From Bacillota bacterium (GTDB taxonomy: Bacteria > Bacillota > Clostridia > Lachnospirales > Lachnospiraceae), in NCBI GenBank assembly GCA_023424235.1, contig JAFAEB010000227.1, positions 1-16,861 on the forward strand: a stretch of 16,861 nucleotides of DNA, in the 5' to 3' direction. The position numbers were made by a program, and so were the translations under genes. Below the pieces are notes generated by a model that searched no databases, was not told the origin of the DNA, and saw nothing but the letters and a program-made list of their open reading frames with translations. This document shows, piece after piece, positions 7,401 to 15,249 of the stretch; positions within the stretch are counted from its first letter, which is position 1; every line of letters begins with the position of its first letter.

Positions 7401-8264
7401 CTAACTTTTTAAAATCGTTATTAAGGTTTGTTTTAATTTATCACGCTTTACAATCTTATCTATAAAACCATGTTCTAATAAAAATTCGGAACGTTGAAAA
7501 CCTTCTGGTAGCTTTTGGCCTATGGTCTGTTCAATAACTCTTGGACCAGCAAAGCCGACTAATGCTCCTGGTTCGGCAAGAATAATATCACCAAGCATTG
7601 CAAAGCTTGCCATAACACCTCCAGTTGTTGGGTCTGTTAGGATTGAAATATATAAAAGCCCCGCCTCATCATGTTTACGAAGAGCTTGTGATGTCTTTGC
7701 CATTTGCATTAGGGATACAATTCCTTCCTGCATCCTTGCACCGCCAGAACAACAAAATAAAATTAGTGGCAATTTCATACTTGTTGCTTTTTCAACTAAT
7801 CGTGTTATTTTCTCTCCAACTGCATACCCCATACTCCCCATTAAGAAGGTAGTTGCCATTACACCAATAGCAACAGGTATAGAATCGACTAAACCCATAC
7901 CTGTTACAATACCCTCATCTAAATTAGTCAATGTTTTCATGTGGTCTAACTTTTCTTTATAGCCTGGAAACAGTAAAGGGTCACTTATAGGCATTGTTTC
8001 ATCCCATTCTATAAAACTTCCCTTATCTAGTATCATATTTATTCTAGTACGGGGATTGATACGAAAATAAAAATTACAATTTGGACATATATAGTAGTTT
8101 GAAACCATATCTTCTGTATAAATAATTTCATTACATGAATCACACTTTGCAAATAGTCCATCCGGAATTTGCATTTGTCCTACCGATTCCTTTGCTTTTT
8201 CACTTATTTTTTGCTGTTTCTTTTCTGTAATTGTAAGATTCTTTTTAAATCTTTCTTTTAACAT
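7401..8264 (-). CDS. accD: Acetyl-CoA carboxylase carboxyltransferase subunit beta
   Basis: This is the beta half of the carboxyltransferase (287 aa). A zinc ribbon is clear near the N-terminus, with paired cysteines in CDSC and CPNC (Cys41, Cys44, Cys60, Cys63 counted from the start used here). It is followed by the crotonase-fold domain with GIVTGMG, LFCCSGGARMQEG and TDPTTGGVMASFAMLGD. The start chosen is the ATG at 8264. A four-codon-longer reading from a TTG at 8276 would consist of the ribosome binding site itself (TTGGAGG then 5 bp then ATG). accC ends 20 bp upstream. The residues before the zinc ribbon are rich in Lys, Glu and Gln, as usual for the family. Confidence 0.95.
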   Translation of the reverse strand: MLKERFKKNLTITEKKQQKISEKAKESVGQMQIPDGLFAKCDSCNEIIYTEDMVSNYYICPNCNFYFRINPRTRINMILDKGSFIEWDETMPISDPLLFPGYKEKLDHMKTLTNLDEGIVTGMGLVDSIPVAIGVMATTFLMGSMGYAVGEKITRLVEKATSMKLPLILFCCSGGARMQEGIVSLMQMAKTSQALRKHDEAGLLYISILTDPTTGGVMASFAMLGDIILAEPGALVGFAGPRVIEQTIGQKLPEGFQRSEFLLEHGFIDKIVKRDKLKQTLITILKS

Positions 8265-8284
8265 GATATCCTCCAATTGTAAGG

Positions 8285-9637
8285 TTAAAGTTTATTCTCC
8301 GCTAACAACCTTTCAACAAATCCTGTATCAATATTTCCTTTGATAAAATCATTGTGGTTAATAAGTTCATATTGAAAATCGATATTCGTTTGAATGCCTT
8401 CGATTACCAATTCTCCTAGGGCACCTCTCATCTTCCTTATAGCAGCTTCTCGATTAATATCATGAACCATTAACTTTATAATAAGTGAATCATAAACTGG
8501 AGGTATACTATACCCTGCATATAAAGCAGAATCTACTCGAATACCATTGCCACCAGGCATATGAAGATTTGTAATCTTACCTGGTGATGGCATGAAATTT
8601 TTATATGGATTTTCTGCATTAATTCTACACTCAATGGAATGCCCATAGAATTTCACATCATCTTGTTTTAATGACAATGGTTCACCATTCGCTATTTTAA
8701 TCTGTTCCTTTATTAAGTCAATTCCAGTAATTAATTCGGTAACACCGTGTTCTACTTGAATTCGTGTATTCATTTCAATAAAATAAAAGTTATTATTCTG
8801 ATCTAGTATAAATTCAATGGTTCCAGCGTTGGTATAATTAGCTGCTTTGGCAGCTTTAATCGCTTCCTCACCCATCTTTTTTCTAAGTTCATCACTAAGA
8901 CTAACACAAGGACCTTCTTCAATCATCTTTTGATGTCTACGTTGTATGGAACAATCTCGTTCTCCAAGATGAATTACATTACCATAGTGGTCCCCTAGTA
9001 TTTGAAATTCTACATGTCTTGCTCGCTCAATGTATTTTTCAATATACATGGTATCATCCCCAAAGGCATTAAGTGCCTCCTGCTTTGCTGTTTCAAACTG
9101 ATGGATAAAGTTTTCTTTGGAATCAACAATACGCATTCCTTTCCCACCACCACCAGCGGAAGCTTTAATCATTACAGGAAATCCCATATCACATGCTAAT
9201 TGATAGCCTTCTTCTACGCTATTAACAGCTTCCTTTGTACCAGGTACTACACTTACCCCTGCTCTCATCATCGTTTCTCTAGCTTTTGATTTATTTCCCA
9301 TATTTTCAATTACATCCTTAGTAGGACCGATGAAGGTAATATTACATTGTTTACACAAACTAGCAAACTTACTGTTCTCAGATAGAAAGCCAAAACCTGG
9401 ATGAATGGCATCTGCACCAGTAGATATTGCTGCACTTAAGATGCGATCCATTTTTAAATAACTATCCTTTGCAGCCATTGGTCCGATGCATACCGTCTCA
9501 TCTGCAAGTTGAGCATGTAAGGCATCTCTATCTATTTCAGAGCATATGGCAACTGTTTCAATTCCCATTTCTCTACAAGCTCGTATAATACGTAATGCAA
9601 TTTCACCACGATTGGCGATTAAAACTTTCTTTATCAT
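8285..9637 (-). CDS. accC: Biotin carboxylase subunit of acetyl-CoA carboxylase
   Basis: This enzyme carboxylates biotin on AccB using ATP and bicarbonate, the first half-reaction of acetyl-CoA carboxylase. At 450 aa it has the usual length. N-terminal domain: KVLIANRGEIALRIIRACRE. ATP-grasp: Lys158 in MIKAS followed by the glycine loop AGGGGKGM, Lys237 in RRHQK, Glu275, and Glu288 and Arg292 in FIEMNTRIQVEH. The C-terminal lid domain contains HSIECRINAENP. One oddity is that the near-invariant HPVTE after the catalytic loop reads HGVTE (297-301). The start chosen is the ATG at 9637 behind TTGGAGG; the TTG at 9649 is part of that Shine-Dalgarno. fabZ ends 38 bp upstream. Pyruvate carboxylase is ruled out by length and by the acc context. 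Confidence 0.96.
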   Translation of the reverse strand: MIKKVLIANRGEIALRIIRACREMGIETVAICSEIDRDALHAQLADETVCIGPMAAKDSYLKMDRILSAAISTGADAIHPGFGFLSENSKFASLCKQCNITFIGPTKDVIENMGNKSKARETMMRAGVSVVPGTKEAVNSVEEGYQLACDMGFPVMIKASAGGGGKGMRIVDSKENFIHQFETAKQEALNAFGDDTMYIEKYIERARHVEFQILGDHYGNVIHLGERDCSIQRRHQKMIEEGPCVSLSDELRKKMGEEAIKAAKAANYTNAGTIEFILDQNNNFYFIEMNTRIQVEHGVTELITGIDLIKEQIKIANGEPLSLKQDDVKFYGHSIECRINAENPYKNFMPSPGKITNLHMPGGNGIRVDSALYAGYSIPPVYDSLIIKLMVHDINREAAIRKMRGALGELVIEGIQTNIDFQYELINHNDFIKGNIDTGFVERLLAENKL

Positions 9638-9675
9638 ACATACCTCCAAGTAACTGTTTCATAAAGTTAAAACTC

Positions 9676-10101
9676 TTAGGAACTCATTACAAATAGTAAT
9701 TCTGCTTCTGCAAACACTTTTTCATCATCATAAGCTTTTGCTTTAGCAACACCAATACTTCCTTTTTGTTTTATAAGTTCAACTTCAAGTGTCAATACAT
9801 CACCAGGTGTAATTTTATTTCGAAATCTAGCATTATTAATACCACCAAAATAAGAATTTTTTCCTTTATTCTCTTCAAGAGAAAGACAAATCACTGCTCC
9901 AACTTGAGCTAGAGCCTCTATTACCATAACTCCTGGCATTACAGGCTCTTCTGGAAAATGTCCCTCAAAAAAGGGTTCGTTATAGGTAACGCATTTTCTA
10001 CCAACACAACGTTTACCAGGTTCTAGTTCAAGAACTCTATCGATTAACAAAAACGGACTTCTTTGAGGTATTATTTTTTTAATATCATTTATATTTAACA
10101 T
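9676..10101 (-). CDS. fabZ: (3R)-hydroxyacyl-ACP dehydratase
   Basis: FabZ removes water from 3-hydroxyacyl-ACP to give trans-2-enoyl-ACP in the elongation cycle. The 141-aa hot-dog fold protein shows PQRSPFLLIDRV at residues 12-23. It has the catalytic pair His48 in GHFPEEPVMPG and Glu62 in IEALAQVGA, then FGGINNARFRNKITPGD near the middle. The length is normal. It lies between accB (27 bp upstream) and accC, the usual clostridial order, with an AAAGTAGG ribosome binding site. FabA-type isomerase activity is unlikely because the glutamate at position 62 and the overall motifs are those of FabZ. No dedicated unsaturated-fatty-acid gene is visible in the cluster. Confidence 0.95.
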   Translation of the reverse strand: MLNINDIKKIIPQRSPFLLIDRVLELEPGKRCVGRKCVTYNEPFFEGHFPEEPVMPGVMVIEALAQVGAVICLSLEENKGKNSYFGGINNARFRNKITPGDVLTLEVELIKQKGSIGVAKAKAYDDEKVFAEAELLFVMSS

Positions 10102-10128
10102 GTAAGCCTACTTTCTTTTCTATAACAT

Positions 10129-10542
10129 TTACTTAACTGCTATAAGTGATTGACCATATTCAACCATATCCTTGTTATGAATAAATATTTCCGATACCAC
10201 ACCATCATAAGGTGATTCTATCTCATTCATTAGTTTCATAGCTTCTACAATACCAATAATCTGACCTTTTTTCACGGTATCTCCAAGGGATACAAATGGT
10301 TTTTCACCTTCTTTTTTTGCTGCATAAAAGGTACCCACCATTGGTGATGTTATTATTTTATCATTCTCCGTTACCTTTTCCGTTTCCAAAGTCTTTATGG
10401 TAACTTCTCTCGTTTCTTCATTTAATATAGTAGTTTTATTTCCTCCGATAAAAAGTCTTAAACCACCTTCTTCATATTCAAAGGTGTTAATGGAGGAATC
10501 TGAAATAGTCTTGATTAATTTTATAATTTGATCGAATTCCAT
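10129..10542 (-). CDS. accB: Biotin carboxyl carrier protein of acetyl-CoA carboxylase
   Basis: AccB carries the covalently bound biotin that shuttles CO2 from AccC to AccA/AccD. The 137-aa protein has an N-terminal alpha region (1-25), a short charged linker (about 40-62) without the Ala/Pro richness of the E. coli protein, and a C-terminal biotinyl domain. That domain starts at ITSPMVGTFY, with the target lysine at Lys103 in EAMKLMNEI. The start chosen is the ATG at 10542, behind TTGGAGGGTAAG. A TTG at 10554 would only translate the Shine-Dalgarno. The fabF stop lies 12 bp upstream, so the ribosome binding site fills the whole gap. Confidence 0.95.
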   Translation of the reverse strand: MEFDQIIKLIKTISDSSINTFEYEEGGLRLFIGGNKTTILNEETREVTIKTLETEKVTENDKIITSPMVGTFYAAKKEGEKPFVSLGDTVKKGQIIGIVEAMKLMNEIESPYDGVVSEIFIHNKDMVEYGQSLIAVK

Positions 10543-10554
10543 CTTACCCTCCAA

Positions 10555-11793
10555 TTATTGTCCTTCCCATTTTTTTACCAGAATACTTCCATTATGACCA
10601 CCAAAACCAAGGGAATTACTAATCGCATAACGAACTTCTCTGTCTTTTCTTTCGCTTATCGTATAATCGAGATCTAATTCTTCATCTTTTACTTTATAAC
10701 CTACGGTAGGGTGTATATAATTTTCTAAAACTGATTTTACACATACAATAAATTCTACTGCTCCAGCTGCTCCTAATAAATGTCCAGTCATTGATTTCGT
10801 CGAATTGATATTTAATTTATATGCATGATCACCAAAAGCCTTCTTGATTGCAATTGTCTCATACAAATCATTATGGTGAGTACTTGTTCCATGAGCATTT
10901 ACATAATCTACTTCTTGGGCAGCAATACCCGCTTCATTTATCGCATATAACATAGCTCTACTTGCTCCATCTCCATCTGGTAGAGGACTTGTTATATGAT
11001 AAGCGTCACAAGTTGCTCCATATCCTACTACTTCTGCTAAAATAGTAGCACCACGTTTTTGTGCATGTTCTAATGATTCTAAAACAACCACACCCGCTCC
11101 TTCACCCATAACAAAACCACTTCTCTCTTTATCAAATGGAATGGAGGCTCTTTCTGGATCCGTTGATGTTGTAAGTGCTGTTAGTGCACTAAAACCTGCA
11201 ATACCAATTGGGCTAATTGCCGCTTCGGTTCCTCCACATAGACAGACATCAACTTCATTACATTGAATATAGCGATATGCATCCCCAATGGAGTGAGTAC
11301 CAGTAGCACATGCTGTAACTACATTCGTACATTTACCCCTTAGTCCATAAGTAATTGCTACATTTCCTGCTGCCATATTAGATATCATCATAGGTACTAA
11401 AAGAGTTGCTACTCGCTTAGGGCCTTTTTCTAATAGTTTCTGATGCTCTCTTTCTACGGATTGAAGACTCCCAATTCCAGATCCAATGGATACACCAATT
11501 CTTGTTAAATCTTCTTTTTCTAAATCAAGCTTTGCATCGTTTATTGCTTCACCGGCAGCTGCTACCGCGTACTTACAAAAATCCTCCATACGTTTCGCTG
11601 TTTTACTATCCATATATTCTTCTGGATTAAAATTTTCAACTTGTGCTGCAAGCTTTACCTTATATTCACTTGTATCAAAATAGCTTATAGGTTTAAAGTT
11701 CCTTTTCTTTTCTTTTATATTATTCCAAAAGGTAGCTACATCATTTCCGATGGGTGTGATTGCACCCATTCCTGTTACGACTACACGTTTCAT
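10555..11793 (-). CDS. fabF: 3-oxoacyl-ACP synthase II (KAS II)
   Basis: This condensing enzyme extends acyl-ACP with malonyl-ACP. The 412-aa thiolase-fold protein carries the Cys-His-His triad: Cys162 in VVTACATGTHSIGDA, His301 in NAHGTSTHHND, and His338 in KSMTGHLLGAAGA. FGGHNGS near the C-terminus is also typical. The two-histidine pattern separates it from FabH, which has His-Asn. Its ATG overlaps the fabG stop in an ATGA (11793-11790), and its GGAGG lies inside the end of fabG, so translation is probably coupled. With no FabH in this cluster, the first condensation must be encoded elsewhere. Confidence 0.96.
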   Translation of the reverse strand: MKRVVVTGMGAITPIGNDVATFWNNIKEKKRNFKPISYFDTSEYKVKLAAQVENFNPEEYMDSKTAKRMEDFCKYAVAAAGEAINDAKLDLEKEDLTRIGVSIGSGIGSLQSVEREHQKLLEKGPKRVATLLVPMMISNMAAGNVAITYGLRGKCTNVVTACATGTHSIGDAYRYIQCNEVDVCLCGGTEAAISPIGIAGFSALTALTTSTDPERASIPFDKERSGFVMGEGAGVVVLESLEHAQKRGATILAEVVGYGATCDAYHITSPLPDGDGASRAMLYAINEAGIAAQEVDYVNAHGTSTHHNDLYETIAIKKAFGDHAYKLNINSTKSMTGHLLGAAGAVEFIVCVKSVLENYIHPTVGYKVKDEELDLDYTISERKDREVRYAISNSLGFGGHNGSILVKKWEGQ

Positions 11794-12530
11794 AGACCAA
11801 GTCCTCCGTCAATGCTTATGGTTTGCCCAGTGATATAGGAAGCTTTATTCGATGCTAAAAAAGCCACCATTTCTGCTACATCACTACACTCACCAATTCT
11901 CTTTAATGGTACCATTTCTTTGATTTTGTCTTTCAACTCATCTTTTAACACACTTGTCATATCCGTTGCAATATAACCTGGAGCAACGGCATTTACCCTT
12001 ATCCCTCTGCTTCCTAGTTCTTTTGCCAGAGTTTTTGTCATAGCAATAACACCTGCTTTTGCTGCACTGTAATTTACTTGACCGGCATTTCCATTGATAC
12101 CTGAAATGCTTGCAATGTTAATCATGCTTCCACTTTGCTGTTTTAGCATATGTCTTGAAGCTACTTTAAGGCAATGAAAGCATCCCTTTAAATTGGTTGC
12201 GATTACTCTATCAAAATCATCCTCTGACATTTTAATAATTAAATTATCCCTCGTGATACCAGCATTATTTACTAGGATATCAATTGATTTAAATTCATCT
12301 ACTACAAATTCAAACATAGTTTTTACTTCAGTAAAATTTGAAACATCTGCTTGATATAGGGTTCCCCTACCGCCCAAAAGCTTTATTTCCTCTAACACTT
12401 CTTCTGCTTTTTCCTTAGAGCCATTGTAGTTCACCACTACATTAGCACCATATTTTGCTAGAGTAAGGGCAATTTCTCTACCAATACCCCTACTTCCTCC
12501 TGTAACGATTGCTACTTTATTACTAAGCAT
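11790..12530 (-). CDS. fabG: 3-oxoacyl-ACP reductase
   Basis: FabG is an NADPH-dependent reductase of 3-oxoacyl-ACP and a short-chain dehydrogenase of 246 aa. The cofactor loop TGGSRGIG spans 10-17, NNAGITRDNLI starts at residue 88, and the catalytic set is Asn113, Ser141, Tyr154 and Lys158 (YSAAKAG). The C-terminal GQTISIDGG is the FabG signature. It overlaps fabF by 4 bp and starts 13 bp after fabD, with GGAGG in the gap. The operon position makes FabG, rather than another short-chain dehydrogenase, the secure reading. Confidence 0.96.
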   Translation of the reverse strand: MLSNKVAIVTGGSRGIGREIALTLAKYGANVVVNYNGSKEKAEEVLEEIKLLGGRGTLYQADVSNFTEVKTMFEFVVDEFKSIDILVNNAGITRDNLIIKMSEDDFDRVIATNLKGCFHCLKVASRHMLKQQSGSMINIASISGINGNAGQVNYSAAKAGVIAMTKTLAKELGSRGIRVNAVAPGYIATDMTSVLKDELKDKIKEMVPLKRIGECSDVAEMVAFLASNKASYITGQTISIDGGLGL

Positions 12531-12543
12531 ATGAATCCTCCAC

Positions 12544-13482
12544 TTATATCATTGAAGTTAATTTATCTAAATCTTTAAGGTTTTCCACATTTATCACTGT
12601 TATATCACGATTTATCTTTTTTCCTAAAGCAGATAGCGTTTTACCTGGCCCTATCTCAATAAAAGTATCTACTCCACTCATAATCATTGTTTCCATACTT
12701 TGCTGCCATAAAACTGGCGAACAAACTTGTTTAGCTAATAACTCTTTTATTTCTTCATGACTATTAACATAATGACCAGTTACACTAGATACAAAGGGTA
12801 TCATAGGATTGTAAATGGTAATCTGATTTAGAACATCTAATAGCTTATCTCCTGCTTCTTGTAATAAAGGAGAATGAAAGGGTCCACTTACATTAAGAGG
12901 AATAATTCGTTTTGCCCCAGCATCCATTAGTTGTTTACTAACCATAGAAAGGGCTTCTTCCTTACCAGTAATGATGTATTGTCCCTCACAATTGTAATTA
13001 CCAATCCATATATCTTCTTTATTCTCCAATACCTTGCTTATGATTTGGCTATCCAGCCCAAGTACCGCTGCCATAGCTCCTCCTCCTACTTCCACAGCAT
13101 CATCCATTAGTTGACCACGTATTTTAACTACCTTTAGAGCATCGTAGAAACTTAAAGCTCCTGAATTAATAAGAGCTGGGTACTCTCCCAAACTAAGACC
13201 AGCGGTAACACTAGATGGATTTTTTTCTAATACTCTTTCGCCTAAGAATTCCTTAACTTTATCTAATATTATCTTACAGACTGTAACCATAGCAATTTGT
13301 GTGTATTTTGTACGGTTTAAATCGTCATTTTCATCAAATATAATATTTCTTATGTCCATGCCTAGAATATCAGAAGCCATATGAAAAGAGTCTTTAGCCT
13401 TTTGATCTAAATCATAGAATTCTTTTCCCATACCCCTATATTGAGCTCCCTGTCCTGGGAATATAAAAGCTAGCTTTTTCAA
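12544..13482 (-). CDS. fabD: Malonyl-CoA:ACP transacylase
   Basis: FabD loads malonate from CoA onto ACP. The 312-aa protein has FIFPGQGAQYRGMG at the N-terminus, the nucleophile Ser97 in AGLSLGEYPAL (the usual GHSLGE has Leu in place of His, as in other clostridial FabD), Arg122, and the catalytic His203 in GPFHSPLL. FIEIGPGKTLSALGKK lies near the end. The start codon is a TTG at 13482, fixed by the conserved KKLAFIFPGQG N-terminus and by GGAGG at 13494-13490. An ATG directly before it (13488-13486) is followed at once by TAA and lies only 1 bp from the Shine-Dalgarno. The 136 bp between fabK and this gene is AT-rich and holds no gene. Confidence 0.94.
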   Translation of the reverse strand: MKKLAFIFPGQGAQYRGMGKEFYDLDQKAKDSFHMASDILGMDIRNIIFDENDDLNRTKYTQIAMVTVCKIILDKVKEFLGERVLEKNPSSVTAGLSLGEYPALINSGALSFYDALKVVKIRGQLMDDAVEVGGGAMAAVLGLDSQIISKVLENKEDIWIGNYNCEGQYIITGKEEALSMVSKQLMDAGAKRIIPLNVSGPFHSPLLQEAGDKLLDVLNQITIYNPMIPFVSSVTGHYVNSHEEIKELLAKQVCSPVLWQQSMETMIMSGVDTFIEIGPGKTLSALGKKINRDITVINVENLKDLDKLTSMI

Positions 13483-13618
13483 TTACATACCTCCATAAAA
13501 TATAGATTCACTACTACCTATTCATCTAAATTAATAATTTGCTTAAGAGAATATTTTATTACATTTTAAATTTATTAAGTTAACGAATTAATGTGTTGAA
13601 CTAAAAAAGTTAAAAAAA

Positions 13619-14542
13619 TTAAAGCTTAAGTAATTTCGTAGTTTCTTCTATGATTTCTTCTATAATTTGGTTACAAGATTGCTCTTTTTTTATTAAACCA
13701 GCAATTTGACCTGCCATAATTGAACCATTTATCATGTCTCCATTCATAACCGCAACCTTTAGTGAGCCAAGGGTTAGTTGCTCTAATTCTTCAAAGCTTC
13801 TTCCTTCCTTCTCAAGCTTTAAATATTCTCTCGTCATAGCATTTCTTATCGAGCGAACTGGGTGACCTGTACTTCTACCTGTTACGATAGAATCGATATC
13901 CTTGGAGCTTATTATTTTTTTCTTATAGTTATCATGAACGATCGATTCATTTGCTACAACAAATCTAGTACCTATTTGCACTGCTTTAGCACCTAACATA
14001 AATGAAGCAGCCATACCTCTTCCGTCTCCAATTCCACCAGCAGCAATTACCGGAATGCCTACAGCATCAACAATTTGAGGGATTAAGGTCATCGTAGTTA
14101 ATTCACCAATATGTCCTCCTGCTTCACAACCTTCTGCTATAACTGCGTCTGCACCATACCTTTCCATTCTTTTTGCTAATGCAACGGAGGCTACAACAGG
14201 TATAATTTTAATATCTGCTTCCTTTAATTTAGGTATATAACGCTCTGGGTTACCTGCTCCAGTGGTAACAACCTTAACATTTTCCTCAATAATCAAATCC
14301 ATAATTTCATCTGCATATGGACTTAGTAACATTACATTAACTCCAAAAGGCTTATTTGTCTTTTCCTTGGCTAATTTGATTTCTTTTTTCACTACATCAT
14401 ATGGAGCACTTCCAGCAGCGATAATACCTAAGCCTCCTGCATTGGACACGGCAGCAGCCAAATTATGCTATGCTACCCATGCCATGCCGCCTTGAAGGAT
14501 TGGATACTCGATATTTAATAAATCGCATATACAAGTTTTCAT
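13619..14542 (-). pseudogene. fabK: Enoyl-ACP reductase FabK, interrupted by an in-frame TAG at codon 25
   Basis: FabK is the FMN-dependent enoyl-ACP reductase that completes each elongation cycle. From the ATG at 14542, with TTGGAG upstream, the frame encodes MKTCICDLLNIEYPILQGG then MAWVA, the expected FabK N-terminus. It then hits TAG at 14470-14468 and continues with HNLAAAVSNAGGLGIIAAG and the rest of the enzyme. Read through, it would be 307 aa, a normal length. Downstream features are intact: NKPFGVNVMLL, the active-site His in EGCEAGGHIGE, AAGGIGDGRG, and GTRFV. A TTG at 14461 could restart translation, but it lacks a clear Shine-Dalgarno and drops the QGGMAWV strand that helps bind FMN. 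A single change (GAG or CAG to TAG) would explain the stop. True mutation, sequence error and suppression cannot be separated here. Confidence 0.9.
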
Positions 14543-14557
14543 AAACTTACTCCAATC

Positions 14558-14797
14558 TTAATTTGATTCGTTTCCTACCTTATTGGTAATATAATTCATT
14601 ACATCTTGTACGGTAGATATTTGCTCTAAATCCTCTGTTGGGATTTCAATATCAAATGCTTCTTCTAGTGCTAATACTAATTCAAATAAGTCTAAGGAAT
14701 CTGCACCAAGATCTTCTTTAATAGAGGATTGTTCCGTAACTACTTCCTCATCAACATGTAATTGTTCTACCATAATCTCTTTAATTTTCTCAAACAT
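14558..14797 (-). CDS. acpP: Acyl carrier protein
   Basis: This small acidic four-helix protein (79 aa) carries the growing acyl chain on 4'-phosphopantetheine. The attachment site is Ser34 in LGADSLDLFELV, and EEAFDIEIPTEDLE and TVQDVMNYI follow as in other ACPs. It is the first gene of the fatty-acid set and starts 14 bp after the membrane protein gene upstream, with AAGGAG in that gap. fabK follows after 15 bp. The FAS context favours the primary-metabolism ACP over a polyketide or D-alanyl carrier. Confidence 0.96.
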   Translation of the reverse strand: MFEKIKEIMVEQLHVDEEVVTEQSSIKEDLGADSLDLFELVLALEEAFDIEIPTEDLEQISTVQDVMNYITNKVGNESN

Positions 14798-14811
14798 AAT
14801 AAATCTCCTTT

Positions 14812-15249
14812 TTAAGTTGTTTTAAATACACTTATAAATCCGCCACGTTTTTGCTTCTTTATGATAATCATAACAATTCCCAAAATTAAGAATATTGCAG
14901 CTGCGATTCCTGATAGTATCTTATAAATACCTTTTATTTTCTTTTTATAAATTCCTATATCAAACAAAGAATTCATATCATTATCAGACTCATTGCCTAT
15001 TTCTTTATTAAAATATATAAGATTACCTTCTCTTCCATCCTCATTTTGCAATTGCAAATTATTACTCTCTTCTTTGGATGGACTAAGGTTTTCTTGATTT
15101 AAAAACGGGAAGTCATATTCATTGTCTTTTGTCTTTTTCTTAAAGAAGTTTAAAAAATGAAATTTTCTCATATCATTTTCAATATATCTGTTATTAATGA
15201 ACTTTGGATCTAATTCGCTCATCATATCTATTAGCATTAATTCATTCAT
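14812..15249 (-). CDS. Single-pass membrane protein, probable anti-sigma factor
   Basis: I do not recognise a named family. The 145-aa protein has an N-terminal segment (MNELMLIDMMSELDPKFINN) resembling the start of many clostridial proteins encoded next to ECF sigma factors. It has a charged, Asn/Glu-rich middle (about 38-95) and one membrane helix at about residues 108-130, followed by KKQKRGG. This suggests an N-terminal cytoplasmic part, although the basic residues lie on both sides of the helix. Its ATG overlaps the end of the sigma gene by 8 bp (ATGAATGA), so translation is probably coupled, the common arrangement for sigma/anti-sigma pairs. The zinc-binding HxxxCxxC motif of ZAS anti-sigma factors is absent. 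It ends 14 bp before acpP. The anti-sigma role is inferred mainly from context. Confidence 0.6.
   Translation of the reverse strand: MNELMLIDMMSELDPKFINNRYIENDMRKFHFLNFFKKKTKDNEYDFPFLNQENLSPSKEESNNLQLQNEDGREGNLIYFNKEIGNESDNDMNSLFDIGIYKKKIKGIYKILSGIAAAIFLILGIVMIIIKKQKRGGFISVFKTT

Noticed and set aside
7522..7962. Long plus-strand open frames opposite accD, accA, fabK and other genes
   Set aside because: They are antisense to genes with clear family motifs, lack ribosome binding sites and show no recognisable protein features.
14461..14461. TTG at 14461 as the true fabK start
   Set aside because: The family N-terminus, including QGGMAWV, is encoded in frame upstream behind a proper ATG and Shine-Dalgarno. 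The TTG has no good ribosome binding site.
14468..14470. TAG in fabK as a pyrrolysine codon or general code change
   Set aside because: TAG ends several intact genes in the window. FabK is not a known pyrrolysine protein, and no supporting tRNA or synthetase gene is seen here.
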